DNA of 64,000 nucleotides from Helicobacter sp. MIT 05-5293 (GTDB taxonomy: Bacteria; Campylobacterota; Campylobacteria; Campylobacterales; Helicobacteraceae): the NCBI RefSeq assembly GCF_000765665.2, contig NZ_JROZ02000004.1:124001-188000 (forward strand). The letters are read 5' to 3'. A model generated the notes under the pieces. The model saw only the letters and a list, made by a program, of their open reading frames with translations, was not told the origin of the DNA and made no database searches. The stretch's first letter is position 1; every line of letters starts with the position of its first letter. Below are positions 44,521 to 52,714 of this stretch, one piece after another. The position numbers were made by a program, and so were the translations under genes.

Positions 44521-45513
44521 AAAATAATTATTTTCTCTACAATTGCAAAGGTATCGGGCGTAGCCTTGTGCCTAGTATTTTCTTGCCTAAAAATCGCGAA
44601 AAGATTCTCCATAATGTGCAGGATAGAGCAGATATTAGCTATATCAAATCACGCGTGGATTATTACTGCCAAATGAAAGAAAAAGTCAGTCTTGATGATG
44701 AGGCAAAGAGTCTTGATTATTTGCGTTTTAGCCGCAAACAAAGCGTGTATTTTTTTGATACTTACGAATACACACGCTATTTTCCCCAAGACTTCAAGGC
44801 ACATTTTGCATTTGGCGATGTGAATTTTATCTGCCCTAAACCTTCTATCACGAAATCCCGCCCGATTGCATCTTATGCACAAAAACTACAAAGTGATGCG
44901 GGGGGGGGGGATAGAATCTTCTTATTCTAACTCGACCTTACTTAATCTCGCAAAAGTGCGGCATTTTACTTTTATCAAAGACCCCTATCATTTTGAAGAA
45001 AAACAAAACCTGCTTTTTTATCGCGGGGCGATTTATCAAGCCCATCGCACAGAGTTTTTTAAACAATATTTCAACCATCACTTATGTGATTTAGGACATA
45101 CCGGCAGTAAAAGCATTTATCAGCAATGGCAAAAACCAAAAGTCAGCATTGCTAAACACTTGCCCTACAAATTTCTTCTCTCACTAGAAGGCAATGATGT
45201 AGCAAGCAACCTCAAATGGGTGATGAGCTCAAATTCTCTCTGCATTATGCCAAAGCCAAAATTTGAGACTTGGTTTATGGAAGACACACTTTTACCCAAT
45301 GTGCATTATGTGCAAATTGCACCCAATTACGCGGATTTAGAAGAAAAGCTCGAATACTTTATTGCCCACCCAAATGAAGCAAAAGAGATTATTGCTAATG
45401 CGCATCAGTATATTGAGCAATTTCTCAATCCACAAAGAGAATCTATCATCTCACTTTTAGTGCTTGAAAAATACTTTTACTATACCGGACAAACTGAAAC
45501 ATTACGCATTTGA
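44517..45513 (+). CDS. Glycosyltransferase family 90 (LpsA/CAP10-like), phase-variable, currently OFF (frameshift at poly-G)
   Basis: When in frame this 331-residue enzyme matches the GT90 group (LPS glucosyl/xylosyl transferase; CAP10/LpsA). N-terminal part: [26 protein letters not shown]. Downstream part: [30 protein letters not shown], the highly conserved [19 protein letters not shown] and [10 protein letters not shown]. Eleven G at 44900-44910 shift the frame to a stop after 137 residues; 10 (or 13) G gives the full protein, continuing as IESSYSNS. Start overlaps the stop of the UDP-xylose synthase-like gene by four bases. The intact downstream frame argues for phase variation. Confidence 0.88.
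44900..44910 (+). repeat. Poly-G tract (11 G), phase-variation switch of the GT90 gene
   Basis: Eleven consecutive G at codons 128-132. One base fewer restores the full-length frame. Confidence 0.9.
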
Positions 45514-45534
45514 ATAAAATTGAAATGAGGTGGT

Positions 45535-45586
45535 GTTTAGAAAATATCGACACCCATTGCGCATACGCGCAATGAAATGTCTAAAC
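45535..45586. terminator. Nested inverted repeat between GT90 and lactate permease genes
   Basis: Inner perfect stem CATTGCGC (45555-45562) / GCGCAATG (45567-45574) with loop ATAC, nested in outer arms GTTTAG(A) (45535-45541) and TCTAAAC (45580-45586). The two flanking genes converge here, so a bidirectional terminator is the simplest reading. Confidence 0.6.
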
Positions 45587-45590
45587 TTGT

Positions 45591-47237
45591 TTATTTAACA
45601 AGTGGTATCGCATCAGGTATGATTGTAGGTAAGAACATAGTGATAATTGCCGTCCAGATTCCAATAAGAATAATGAACGCCACAGAATATTTCAAAGTGA
45701 ATTTGAAAAGGTCTGATTCTTTACCGACTAATCCCACAGCTGCACATGCAATCGCAATACTTTGTGGGCTAATCATTTTACCGACAACACCACCTACAGA
45801 GTTTGCAGCCAAGAATAAAGTTTCTTTGATACCTAATTCTTGAGCTGTAACTTGTTGAAGCGGACCAAAGAGGAGGTTTGAACTCGTATCGCTTCCTGTG
45901 ATAAACACACCAAGCCAACCAATAACAGGGCTAAAGAATGCGAATAAATCGCCTGTCTTAGAAAACGCAATACCTAAAGTTGTGCTCATACCGCTATTTT
46001 TTGATACGAATGCAAAAGCAACTACAAGCCCAATAGTAATACAAGGGATTGCCATTTCTTTCAAAGTATCCCAGAAACAATCCGCCGCATCGCTTGCTTT
46101 AATCCTTAAGAACCAAATCGTTAGGAATGCTGCGACCAAAATCGCTGTGCCTGCTTGCAAAGCAACAAAATTGATAGGAAGTGTCAAAGCGACATTAGCA
46201 CCGCTAGGTGTTTGGATTGATTGAGCAATATTATTAAAGGCAATTGTTACTTGTGTGTAATCAAAAAGCGCACCTTTTGCGAAAAGTGCCTTAAACCATG
46301 GTTGTGTCCAAATAATAATACACAAAACAAGCAAGATGAAAGGTAACCATGCCTTAAAGACTTGCCCAAGCCCTAATGTATTCTTATGAGAAAAATCTTT
46401 TTCATCATCAAGTCTAAAGATCTCTTTAGGCTGCCAAATGCGTAAGAATAAAGTGGTGCAAGCAAGTGAAACAATTGCTGAAGCAATATCTGGTAATTCT
46501 GCACCCAAAAAGTTAGAGCTGATAAATTGTGTGGTTGTGAAAGTTACAGCTGCTACAAGAATAGCTGGGAAAGTTTGTCTCACACCTTTAAAGCCGTCCA
46601 TTAAAAATACAATAAAGAAAGGTATCGTCAAACTTAAAGGCACAAGCATTCTACCCACCATCGCAGCAACAGCTTGTTGTTCAATCCCTACAAGGTTTGT
46701 CATCGCAATGATTGGAATCCCAACTGCCCCAAAAGCCACAGGCGCAGTATTAGCAATCAGACAAAGTCCCGCAGCATACAATGGGCGAAGTCCCAATCCC
46801 ACAAGCAAAGCTGCAGTAATTGCTACTGGTCCGCCAAAACCAATCGCACCTTCCAAAAATGAGCCAAAACAAAAACCAATCAAAATCACTTGGATTCTAT
46901 GGTCAGGTGTGATACTCATAACACTTTGTTTAATGACTTCAAATGAACCCGATTTTACCGAAAGCTTATAGAGGAAAATCGCTGCGATAATAATCCATGC
47001 GATAGGCCAAATCCCTTGAGCAAAACCTTGAACGAAACTTGCCCCCACAAGCGAAAAGGGCATCTCATAAGCAACCACTGCTAATACCGAAGCAAACACA
47101 ACGGTTAAGAATCCAGCCTGATAACCCTTCAACTTAAAAACCAATAAACAAGCTAGAAAACATGCGATAGGCAAAAAAGCAACTAACGCGCTTAACCATA
47201 TATTCGATAATGGGTCATAGACTTGCTGCCATACCAT
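45591..47237 (-). CDS. lctP: L-lactate permease
   Basis: A 548-residue integral membrane transporter of the LctP family with about 13 hydrophobic segments, importing lactate with protons. Signatures: GIWPIAWIIIAAIFLYK, GFCFGSFLEGAIGFGGPVAITAALL (about 130-155 region), ANTAPVAFGAVGIPI, and the C-terminal TGSDTSSNLLFGPLQ and NSVGGVVGKMISPQSIA. Start at ATG 47237 (AAGGAGA six to eight bases upstream) rather than an upstream TTG/ATG extension. Divergent from lutABC, with which it forms a lactate uptake-and-oxidation unit. Confidence 0.95.
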   Translation of the reverse strand: MVWQQVYDPLSNIWLSALVAFLPIACFLACLLVFKLKGYQAGFLTVVFASVLAVVAYEMPFSLVGASFVQGFAQGIWPIAWIIIAAIFLYKLSVKSGSFEVIKQSVMSITPDHRIQVILIGFCFGSFLEGAIGFGGPVAITAALLVGLGLRPLYAAGLCLIANTAPVAFGAVGIPIIAMTNLVGIEQQAVAAMVGRMLVPLSLTIPFFIVFLMDGFKGVRQTFPAILVAAVTFTTTQFISSNFLGAELPDIASAIVSLACTTLFLRIWQPKEIFRLDDEKDFSHKNTLGLGQVFKAWLPFILLVLCIIIWTQPWFKALFAKGALFDYTQVTIAFNNIAQSIQTPSGANVALTLPINFVALQAGTAILVAAFLTIWFLRIKASDAADCFWDTLKEMAIPCITIGLVVAFAFVSKNSGMSTTLGIAFSKTGDLFAFFSPVIGWLGVFITGSDTSSNLLFGPLQQVTAQELGIKETLFLAANSVGGVVGKMISPQSIAIACAAVGLVGKESDLFKFTLKYSVAFIILIGIWTAIITMFLPTIIPDAIPLVK

Positions 47238-47299
47238 ACAAAAATCTCCTTCCAAATTGTGATTACAAGCAATAAATCAAAATTGCTCGCTTGAGTGAG

Positions 47300-47305
47300 A
47301 TTATA
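47300..47305 (-). promoter_or_regulatory. Probable -10 box of lctP
   Basis: TATAAT on the minus strand about 63-68 bases before the lctP start, inside the 306-base divergent region between lctP and lutA, which holds no gene. Confidence 0.5.
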
Positions 47306-47412
47306 AAAGAAAATAAGCTTAATATAAGGTGAGATTCTAAAGAATAGGCAATGTTTTTCTGTTATTATGTGTAAAAGTATCACATTTAAAAAAATAACCT
47401 ATATAGAATGAG

Positions 47413-47434
47413 CATTTTTGAAACATTTTTGAAA
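47413..47434 (+). repeat. Tandem 11-bp direct repeat between lctP and lutA
   Basis: CATTTTTGAAA occurs twice head to tail (47413-47423, 47424-47434), followed by a partial third copy (CATT). It lies upstream of the lutA -10 element and might be a regulator binding site in the divergent lactate promoter region. This is inference from position. Confidence 0.45.
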
Positions 47435-47496
47435 CATTATGCAAAAAAAGAAAATCGTAACTTTTTAGTCTTTTGTATTTTTTAAGGTCTATAGTT

Positions 47497-47502
47497 TATA
47501 AT
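47497..47502 (+). promoter_or_regulatory. Probable -10 box of lutABC
   Basis: TATAAT 42-47 bases before the lutA start codon at 47544, preceded by a T-rich stretch as usual in Helicobacter promoters. Confidence 0.55.
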
Positions 47503-47543
47503 GATAGGCACAAATTAAGGTTAAGTTAAGGAAGGAGTTATTG

Positions 47544-48275
47544 ATGCGAGTGTATTTTTTCTCGACTTGTTTAGGAGGCGTAGCGTATGCAGATACTTGT
47601 ATGAACGCCATTAGGCTTCTGCAAAAAGAGGGATTAGAAGTGGTCTTTAAAAAAGATCAAACATGTTGTGGGCAGCCTAGTTATAATTCGGGGTATTACG
47701 AACAAAGCAAAAAAATCGCTCTTTATAATGTTGATCTTTTCAAAGGGGAAGAGCCTATCATCGTCCCTTCAGGTTCTTGCACTGGTATGATGAGAGAGGA
47801 TTATTTAGAGCTTTTCAAAGGAGAGCCTGAATATGAGCGTGTGAAACAATTTTGCTCACGCGTCTATGATTTAGGTGAGTATCTGCATAAGATTCTTAAG
47901 GTGTCTTATCAAGACAAAGGTGAGCCGACAAAAGTAACTTGGCATAGCAATTGCCACGCGTTACGCTCTGCAAAAGTGATTGATAGTGCCAAAGCTCTTA
48001 TCAGCTCACTTGCAAATGTCGATCTCATCGAACTAGAACGAGAGGAAGAATGTTGCGGATTTGGGGGGACTTTTAGTATCAAAGAACCTGAAATTTCAAA
48101 CGCAATGGTAAGTCAAAAAATCCAAGATATTCTCTCACGCGATGTCGAGTATCTCATCTCCGCTGATGCTGGTTGTTTGCTCAATATCAGTGGCGCGATG
48201 AAAAAACAAAATGTCGCTGTTAAGCCCATACATTTATATGATTTCTTAGCTCAAAGAATCGGAATAGGAGCGTAA
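47544..48275 (+). CDS. lutA: L-lactate oxidation iron-sulfur subunit LutA
   Basis: A 243-residue protein with two CCG (cysteine-rich) domains that carry Fe-S clusters for electron transfer from lactate. Cys-rich motifs: FSTCLGGVAYADTC (about 6-19), DQTCCGQPSYNSG, SGSCTGMM, HSNCHALRSA, REEECCGFGGTFS and ADAGCLLNISG. Start at ATG 47544 behind GAAGGAG; the TTG three bases earlier is less likely. Followed by lutB with a one-base gap. Confidence 0.95.
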   Translation: MRVYFFSTCLGGVAYADTCMNAIRLLQKEGLEVVFKKDQTCCGQPSYNSGYYEQSKKIALYNVDLFKGEEPIIVPSGSCTGMMREDYLELFKGEPEYERVKQFCSRVYDLGEYLHKILKVSYQDKGEPTKVTWHSNCHALRSAKVIDSAKALISSLANVDLIELEREEECCGFGGTFSIKEPEISNAMVSQKIQDILSRDVEYLISADAGCLLNISGAMKKQNVAVKPIHLYDFLAQRIGIGA

Positions 48276-48276
48276 T

Positions 48277-49710
48277 ATGAGCCATCAAGAACATACTGAT
48301 ATTGTCCATATTAAACTAGGGGACAAACAACTAAGAAAGAATCTCCAAAGTGTGATGGATACACTTAAAAACAATCGCAAGAATCTTATCAAATCGCGTT
48401 ACACTGATTGGGAAGGTTTAAGAGAATTAGGCAAAGAAGTCAAGCAAAAGTGCCTTTCACAACTTGATGTATTATTAGAGAGATTTGAACAAAATGCGAC
48501 TAAAAATGGTATCAAGATTCACTGGGCAAGCAATGGCAAAGAGGCAAATGAGATTATCTATAATTTGATGCAAGAAAAGCAAATTACAAAGATTCTCAAA
48601 GGTAAATCAATGGCGAGCGAAGAAACTCATCTCAATGCGTTTCTTAAGCAAAAAGGGCTAAACCCTATTGAAACAGACTTGGGCGAGCTTATCATTCAGC
48701 TCATTGATGAGCCACCTGTGCATATTGTCGCACCTGCGATTCATAAAAACCGCTATCAAATCGGCGAAATTTTCCACGAAAAACTCGGTGCAGCTTTAGA
48801 ATCTGAACCCGAAAAACTCAACGACATTGCGCGTGTGCATTTGCGCAAAGAATTTCAAGGATTCAAAATGGGCTTAAGCGGTGTGAATTTTGGCATCGCA
48901 AATGAAGGGGCGATTTGGCTTATTGAAAATGAAGGCAATGGGCGTATGAGCACGACAGCTTGTGATATTCATATTGCTATTTGCGGTATTGAAAAGATTG
49001 TTGAAAGTTTTGAAGATGCAGCGATTCTTGATACATTGCTTGTCCCTTCTGCTACTGGCGCGCCTATCACTTGCTACAACAATATCATCACTTCTCCACG
49101 CAAGGAGGGTGAGCTTGATGGTCCTAAAGAAGTGCATGTCATTTTGCTTGATAATAATCGTTCGGTAATACTCAAAGATTCTCATTTCTATCGCTCACTT
49201 TCTTGTATCCGTTGTGGGACATGCCTCAATCACTGCCCGGTATATGATAAAATCGGCGGTCATGCCTATCTAAGCACCTATCCCGGTCCGATTGGTGAAG
49301 TGATTTCCCCGCAGCTTTTTAGTATGAAAGATTTTGGACACATGGTCAATCTTTGCTCATTATGCGGACGATGCTCTGAAGTATGTCCGGTGAAAATTCC
49401 TCTAGCCGAACTCATTAGAGATTTGCGCAGTGAAAAAGTCGGACAAGGACGCAAGAATCTTAATGATAATGACGGCTCATTGCGCGACAAACAAGAAGAA
49501 TATGCTATGAGACAATTTGCAAAGCTTGTAACAGAGGGCGATTCATGGCGTAGAATGCTTACATTAATCAATGCTCTTTCACCTTTTGTGAAAATATTGA
49601 GCGGTCTTATCCCGGGTCTTAAAAACTGGGTAACATATCGCACATTCCCCACCCTCAATGGCAATCTGCATAAAAAAGTATCAAATATGAAAGGAGTTAT
49701 TTATGAGTAA
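48277..49710 (+). CDS. lutB: L-lactate oxidation iron-sulfur subunit LutB
   Basis: A 477-residue subunit with an N-terminal LUD domain (about 60-290, KILKGKSMASEETHLNAFL, GVNFGIANEGAIWLIENEGN) and a ferredoxin-type C-terminal part with two 4Fe-4S motifs, CIRCGTCLNHCPVYDK and CSLCGRCSEVCPVKIP (about 309-370). It oxidises lactate to pyruvate with LutA and LutC. Overlaps lutC by eight bases. Confidence 0.95.
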   Translation: MSHQEHTDIVHIKLGDKQLRKNLQSVMDTLKNNRKNLIKSRYTDWEGLRELGKEVKQKCLSQLDVLLERFEQNATKNGIKIHWASNGKEANEIIYNLMQEKQITKILKGKSMASEETHLNAFLKQKGLNPIETDLGELIIQLIDEPPVHIVAPAIHKNRYQIGEIFHEKLGAALESEPEKLNDIARVHLRKEFQGFKMGLSGVNFGIANEGAIWLIENEGNGRMSTTACDIHIAICGIEKIVESFEDAAILDTLLVPSATGAPITCYNNIITSPRKEGELDGPKEVHVILLDNNRSVILKDSHFYRSLSCIRCGTCLNHCPVYDKIGGHAYLSTYPGPIGEVISPQLFSMKDFGHMVNLCSLCGRCSEVCPVKIPLAELIRDLRSEKVGQGRKNLNDNDGSLRDKQEEYAMRQFAKLVTEGDSWRRMLTLINALSPFVKILSGLIPGLKNWVTYRTFPTLNGNLHKKVSNMKGVIYE

Positions 49711-50332
49711 GCAAGCTATCCTTAGTCGTGTCAAGTCTTCACTTCAAAGCAATCCCATACCCACTTTTGCTCCTCATTATAAAAATATTATGATTAAAAA
49801 TGAGGATAAAATCCAAGAATATATCAATTACCAAAGTGCAAATAAAGCCATTGTGCATCAATCAAACGAGGCGACTTTAGCAAAAGATTTGCAAGAGATT
49901 CTTAGCCAAACAAATGCTCAAAAAGTGCTTTATAATCCAAACATTGATGTTGATATGGAAACAATTCAAGGGGCATTTACCAAAGTCGCTTATACACAAA
50001 GTGTCGATGAAATCCGTGATGAACTTTTTGGGATTGATACATCAATCATTCAGGCTAATTGCGGTGTGGCTAATCTTGGCATCATTGGCATCACTTCGGG
50101 CTTGACTTCTCCTCGCCTTTCTTCGCTTATCACAAACACTTGCATTGTGCTACTCAAAAAGCAAAACATTGTCGAGAATCTTTATGAAGGTGTCAAATTT
50201 TTACGAGGTGATAGTAATGTTGCACCTACCAATCTTATTTTGATTGCCGGTCCATCACGCACTGCTGATATAGAGCTTCAAACCGTTTTTGGTGTGCATG
50301 GTTCTCGCAATACGCATGTGATTTTATATTAA
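49703..50332 (+). CDS. lutC: L-lactate oxidation subunit LutC
   Basis: A 209-residue LUD-domain protein: VDEIRDELFGIDTSIIQANCGVANLGIIGITSG (about 112-144) and the C-terminal LILIAGPSRTADIELQTVFGVHG. It completes LutABC. GAAAGGAG ribosome site lies inside the lutB end. Next gene (modE-like) starts 17 bases later but belongs to the molybdate cluster. Confidence 0.94.
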   Translation: MSKQAILSRVKSSLQSNPIPTFAPHYKNIMIKNEDKIQEYINYQSANKAIVHQSNEATLAKDLQEILSQTNAQKVLYNPNIDVDMETIQGAFTKVAYTQSVDEIRDELFGIDTSIIQANCGVANLGIIGITSGLTSPRLSSLITNTCIVLLKKQNIVENLYEGVKFLRGDSNVAPTNLILIAGPSRTADIELQTVFGVHGSRNTHVILY

Positions 50333-50348
50333 TCCTAGAGAATCTAAA

Positions 50349-50741
50349 ATGCGTATTTTTGCACGATTTTGGTTTCAAAAAGAAGATAAAAGCTACTTGG
50401 GTGTAGGACGCATTGACTTACTCACCCGCATAGGTCGCACAGGCTCTATCTCTAAGGCAGCCAAAGAAATGGGTATGAGCTATAAAGCTGCATGGGATAG
50501 CGTTGATATTGTCAATAAACTCTCCCCTACACCATTGGTCGATAGCTCCAATGGCGGTAAAGGTGGAGGAGGCTCAAAGCTCACCCCTGCAGGGGAAGAA
50601 GCGATTTATGCTTTCAACGAAACAGAAAGAGTCAAAAATATTTTCTTTGACTACTTGGATCAATCCTCTGATTTCAAAGAATTATTAGAGCGTCTCTCTC
50701 ATTTAGAATCTGCGCTGCAAAGCTTTAAGCCAAAAAATTAA
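50349..50741 (+). CDS. ModE-type molybdate regulator, N-terminal domain only
   Basis: A 130-residue winged-helix DNA-binding protein: LLTRIGRTGSISKAAKEMGMSYKAAWDSVD (about 24-53) is the ModE HTH and NGGKGGGGSKLTPAGEEAI the wing. E. coli ModE is about twice this length with C-terminal molybdate-binding (TOBE) domains, which are missing here. Molybdate sensing may therefore be done by another protein, perhaps the TOBE-like protein encoded at 51603, or this is a ligand-independent regulator. Upstream of modA in the same direction. Confidence 0.88.
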   Translation: MRIFARFWFQKEDKSYLGVGRIDLLTRIGRTGSISKAAKEMGMSYKAAWDSVDIVNKLSPTPLVDSSNGGKGGGGSKLTPAGEEAIYAFNETERVKNIFFDYLDQSSDFKELLERLSHLESALQSFKPKN

Positions 50742-50758
50742 GCTCTTTATTTGCTTTT

Positions 50759-50781
50759 TCGTTATACATTTTTATATATGA
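50759..50781 (+). promoter_or_regulatory. Candidate ModE operator upstream of modA
   Basis: The stretch begins TCGTTATA and ends TATATATGA, an imperfect palindrome around a T-rich centre reminiscent of ModE boxes (TATA-flanked CGTTATA). It lies 55-77 bases before the modA start, between the regulator and modA. Tentative. Confidence 0.35.
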
Positions 50782-50835
50782 TTTTTGCAATTTTATGACA
50801 AAAATCAAATCCTCATTTTGATACAAGGAGACACC

Positions 50836-51600
50836 ATGCAAATTGGCAAAAAAATATTTTGTGCTTTGGCACTCACCGGATTAATGGGCGTATATTCTTT
50901 GGCAGAAGAAATCAATATCCTTGCTGCTGCGAGTCTCAAATATGTGCTTGAAGACATTAAAAAAGAGTATTTAAAAACACATAAAAAAGATAAGATTCAA
51001 GTGAGTTATATCTCTTCTGGCAAAGCCTATGCACAAATCGAAAACGGCTCACCCACGCATCTTTTTATCGCAGCTGACACAAGCTATCCTCAAAAAGTCT
51101 ATGAAAAAAAGCTCTCCAGCCAAAAACCTGTAAATTATGCGAAAGGAAAATTAGTGCTTTTTAGTGCAAATGCTGACTTCAAGGCGAATACTATTGATGT
51201 GCTGACAAATGAGAAAATCACTCATATCGCAATCCCAAACCCCAAAGTCGCACCTTATGGAAGAGCTGCTGAAGAATTTCTCAAATCTCAAAAGCTTGAT
51301 AAAAAACTTAAAAATAAACTTTCTGTGGGAGATTCTATCGGACAAGCTACAAGTTATGTGTTGCAAGGAGCGAGTGAGATTGGATTCAGTGCGCTTTCAA
51401 TGGTGATTAAAGATAAGAAAACACCCAACCTCACTTATACATTGATTGATGAAAAAACCTACAAACCTATCAATCAAGCCCTTATTATCCCTGAATATGG
51501 CAAAGATTCTCAATTAGCAAAAGATTTTGCGGCATTTCTTTTAGAATCCAAAGCTCAAGCCATTTTCAAAGATTATGGGTATGATACACCTGATAAATAA
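50836..51600 (+). CDS. modA: Molybdate ABC transporter substrate-binding protein
   Basis: Periplasmic molybdate receptor, 254 residues. Signal peptide MQIGKKIFCALALTGLMGVYSLA, then the ModA pattern NILAAASLKYVLEDIKKEY, ISSGKAYAQIENGSP, LFIAADTSYP and PKVAPYGRAAEEFL. Start at ATG 50836 because AAGGAGACACC precedes it; an earlier in-frame start would spoil the signal peptide. First gene of modA-TOBE-modB-modC. Confidence 0.95.
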   Translation: MQIGKKIFCALALTGLMGVYSLAEEINILAAASLKYVLEDIKKEYLKTHKKDKIQVSYISSGKAYAQIENGSPTHLFIAADTSYPQKVYEKKLSSQKPVNYAKGKLVLFSANADFKANTIDVLTNEKITHIAIPNPKVAPYGRAAEEFLKSQKLDKKLKNKLSVGDSIGQATSYVLQGASEIGFSALSMVIKDKKTPNLTYTLIDEKTYKPINQALIIPEYGKDSQLAKDFAAFLLESKAQAIFKDYGYDTPDK

Positions 51601-51602
51601 CA

Positions 51603-52004
51603 ATGAATAAAATCCCTTGCCTTATAAGCTGTATCAATGCGTATCAAAGCTGCTCATTGATACAAGCCCAATCTGATATTGGTATTTTACACATCGCGCT
51701 TTTAGATTCTCAAGATTTTTCTCTTGGGCAAAAAATAAGTGTGAGTTTTAAGGAAAATGATGTGATGTTGTGTGCTTTGGATAACGCAGTCATTAGCACA
51801 CCCAATTGCTTTGAGGCAAGCATTTATGACACACAAAGCAATGATCTTTTTACGCGTATTGCTCTGCAAACTCCTACAGATTCACAATCTCATATCATTA
51901 TCCACGCACTCCTCCCAAATATCAGCTTAAAAGATTTCTCATTGGATAAAGGGACGCCTTGCAAGTGGTTTGTATCCCCAAGTCAGATGATTCTCGAATA
52001 TTAA
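51603..52004 (+). CDS. TOBE-like molybdenum-binding domain protein in the mod operon
   Basis: A 133-residue cytosolic-looking protein starting 3 bases after modA. Its length, beta-rich pattern and place between modA and modB match a small protein found in epsilonproteobacterial mod operons that carries a molybdopterin/TOBE-like domain (C. jejuni has such an intermediate gene). The classical TOBE motif is weak here, so the assignment depends on context. It could be an intracellular molybdate store or a sensor that partners the short ModE-like regulator. Confidence 0.65.
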   Translation: MNKIPCLISCINAYQSCSLIQAQSDIGILHIALLDSQDFSLGQKISVSFKENDVMLCALDNAVISTPNCFEASIYDTQSNDLFTRIALQTPTDSQSHIIIHALLPNISLKDFSLDKGTPCKWFVSPSQMILEY

Positions 52005-52028
52005 ACGCAAAAGATTAAAGGATTCAAG

Positions 52029-52694
52029 ATGGATTTTGTAGAAACGATGAAACTCACCTTTCTTGTTGCCACACTTACGACTTTCATTTTGCTTCCCATC
52101 GGTATTATATTGGGCAACTACTTAGCGTTCTCAAATCATTTTATCCGTCCTATTGTCGAAGTGCTTGTATGGATGCCTCTTGTCTTACCTCCTTCAGTGT
52201 TAGGATTCTATCTGCTTATCACCTTTAGTCCTAAAAATTTTTTGGGACATTTTCTACTAGAATACTTTGATTTCAAGCTTGTCTTTAGCTTTGAAGGTTT
52301 GATTTTAGCAAGCGTGATTTTCTCACTTCCTTTTATGTGCAATCCCATTAAAAGTGGCTTATCTAGCCTACCCATATCGCTTAAAGAAGCAAGTTTCACA
52401 TTAGGTAAAACGCGTCTTTATACGCTTTTTTTCGTCCTCTTGCCTAATATTAAACCTTCACTTTTGCTGGGCTGTGTAACAAGTTTTGCACACACAATCG
52501 GTGAATTTGGCGTAGTAATGATGATTGGAGGCAATATCCCCGGAGAAACACGCGTAGCAAGTATTGCTATTTATGACGAAGTCGAATCGCTCAATTACCC
52601 TTTAGCTCACCAATACGCTCTCACACTTTTTACAATTTGCTTTGTGCTATTGCTCGTGATTTTTTATCTCAACAAAAAATTTCAGCGCACATAA
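52029..52694 (+). CDS. modB: Molybdate ABC transporter permease
   Basis: A 221-residue inner membrane permease with five membrane segments and the EAA loop LSSLPISLKEASFTLGKTRLYTLFFVLLPNIKPSLL (about 113-150). N-terminus MDFVETMKLTFLVATLTTFILL. AAGGATTCAAG ribosome site. Precedes modC by 20 bases. Confidence 0.95.
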   Translation: MDFVETMKLTFLVATLTTFILLPIGIILGNYLAFSNHFIRPIVEVLVWMPLVLPPSVLGFYLLITFSPKNFLGHFLLEYFDFKLVFSFEGLILASVIFSLPFMCNPIKSGLSSLPISLKEASFTLGKTRLYTLFFVLLPNIKPSLLLGCVTSFAHTIGEFGVVMMIGGNIPGETRVASIAIYDEVESLNYPLAHQYALTLFTICFVLLLVIFYLNKKFQRT

Positions 52695-52714
52695 CAGAAT
52701 CTAAGGAAAGCCAA

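Noticed and set aside
44866-45513. Separate start for the 3' part of GT90
   Set aside because: The internal start lies upstream of the tract in the wrong frame and would lose the N-terminal domain; phase variation explains the arrangement.
46438-46971. 177-residue open frame on the plus strand inside lctP
   Set aside because: Complement of the lactate permease coding region, with composition typical of antisense of a membrane protein.
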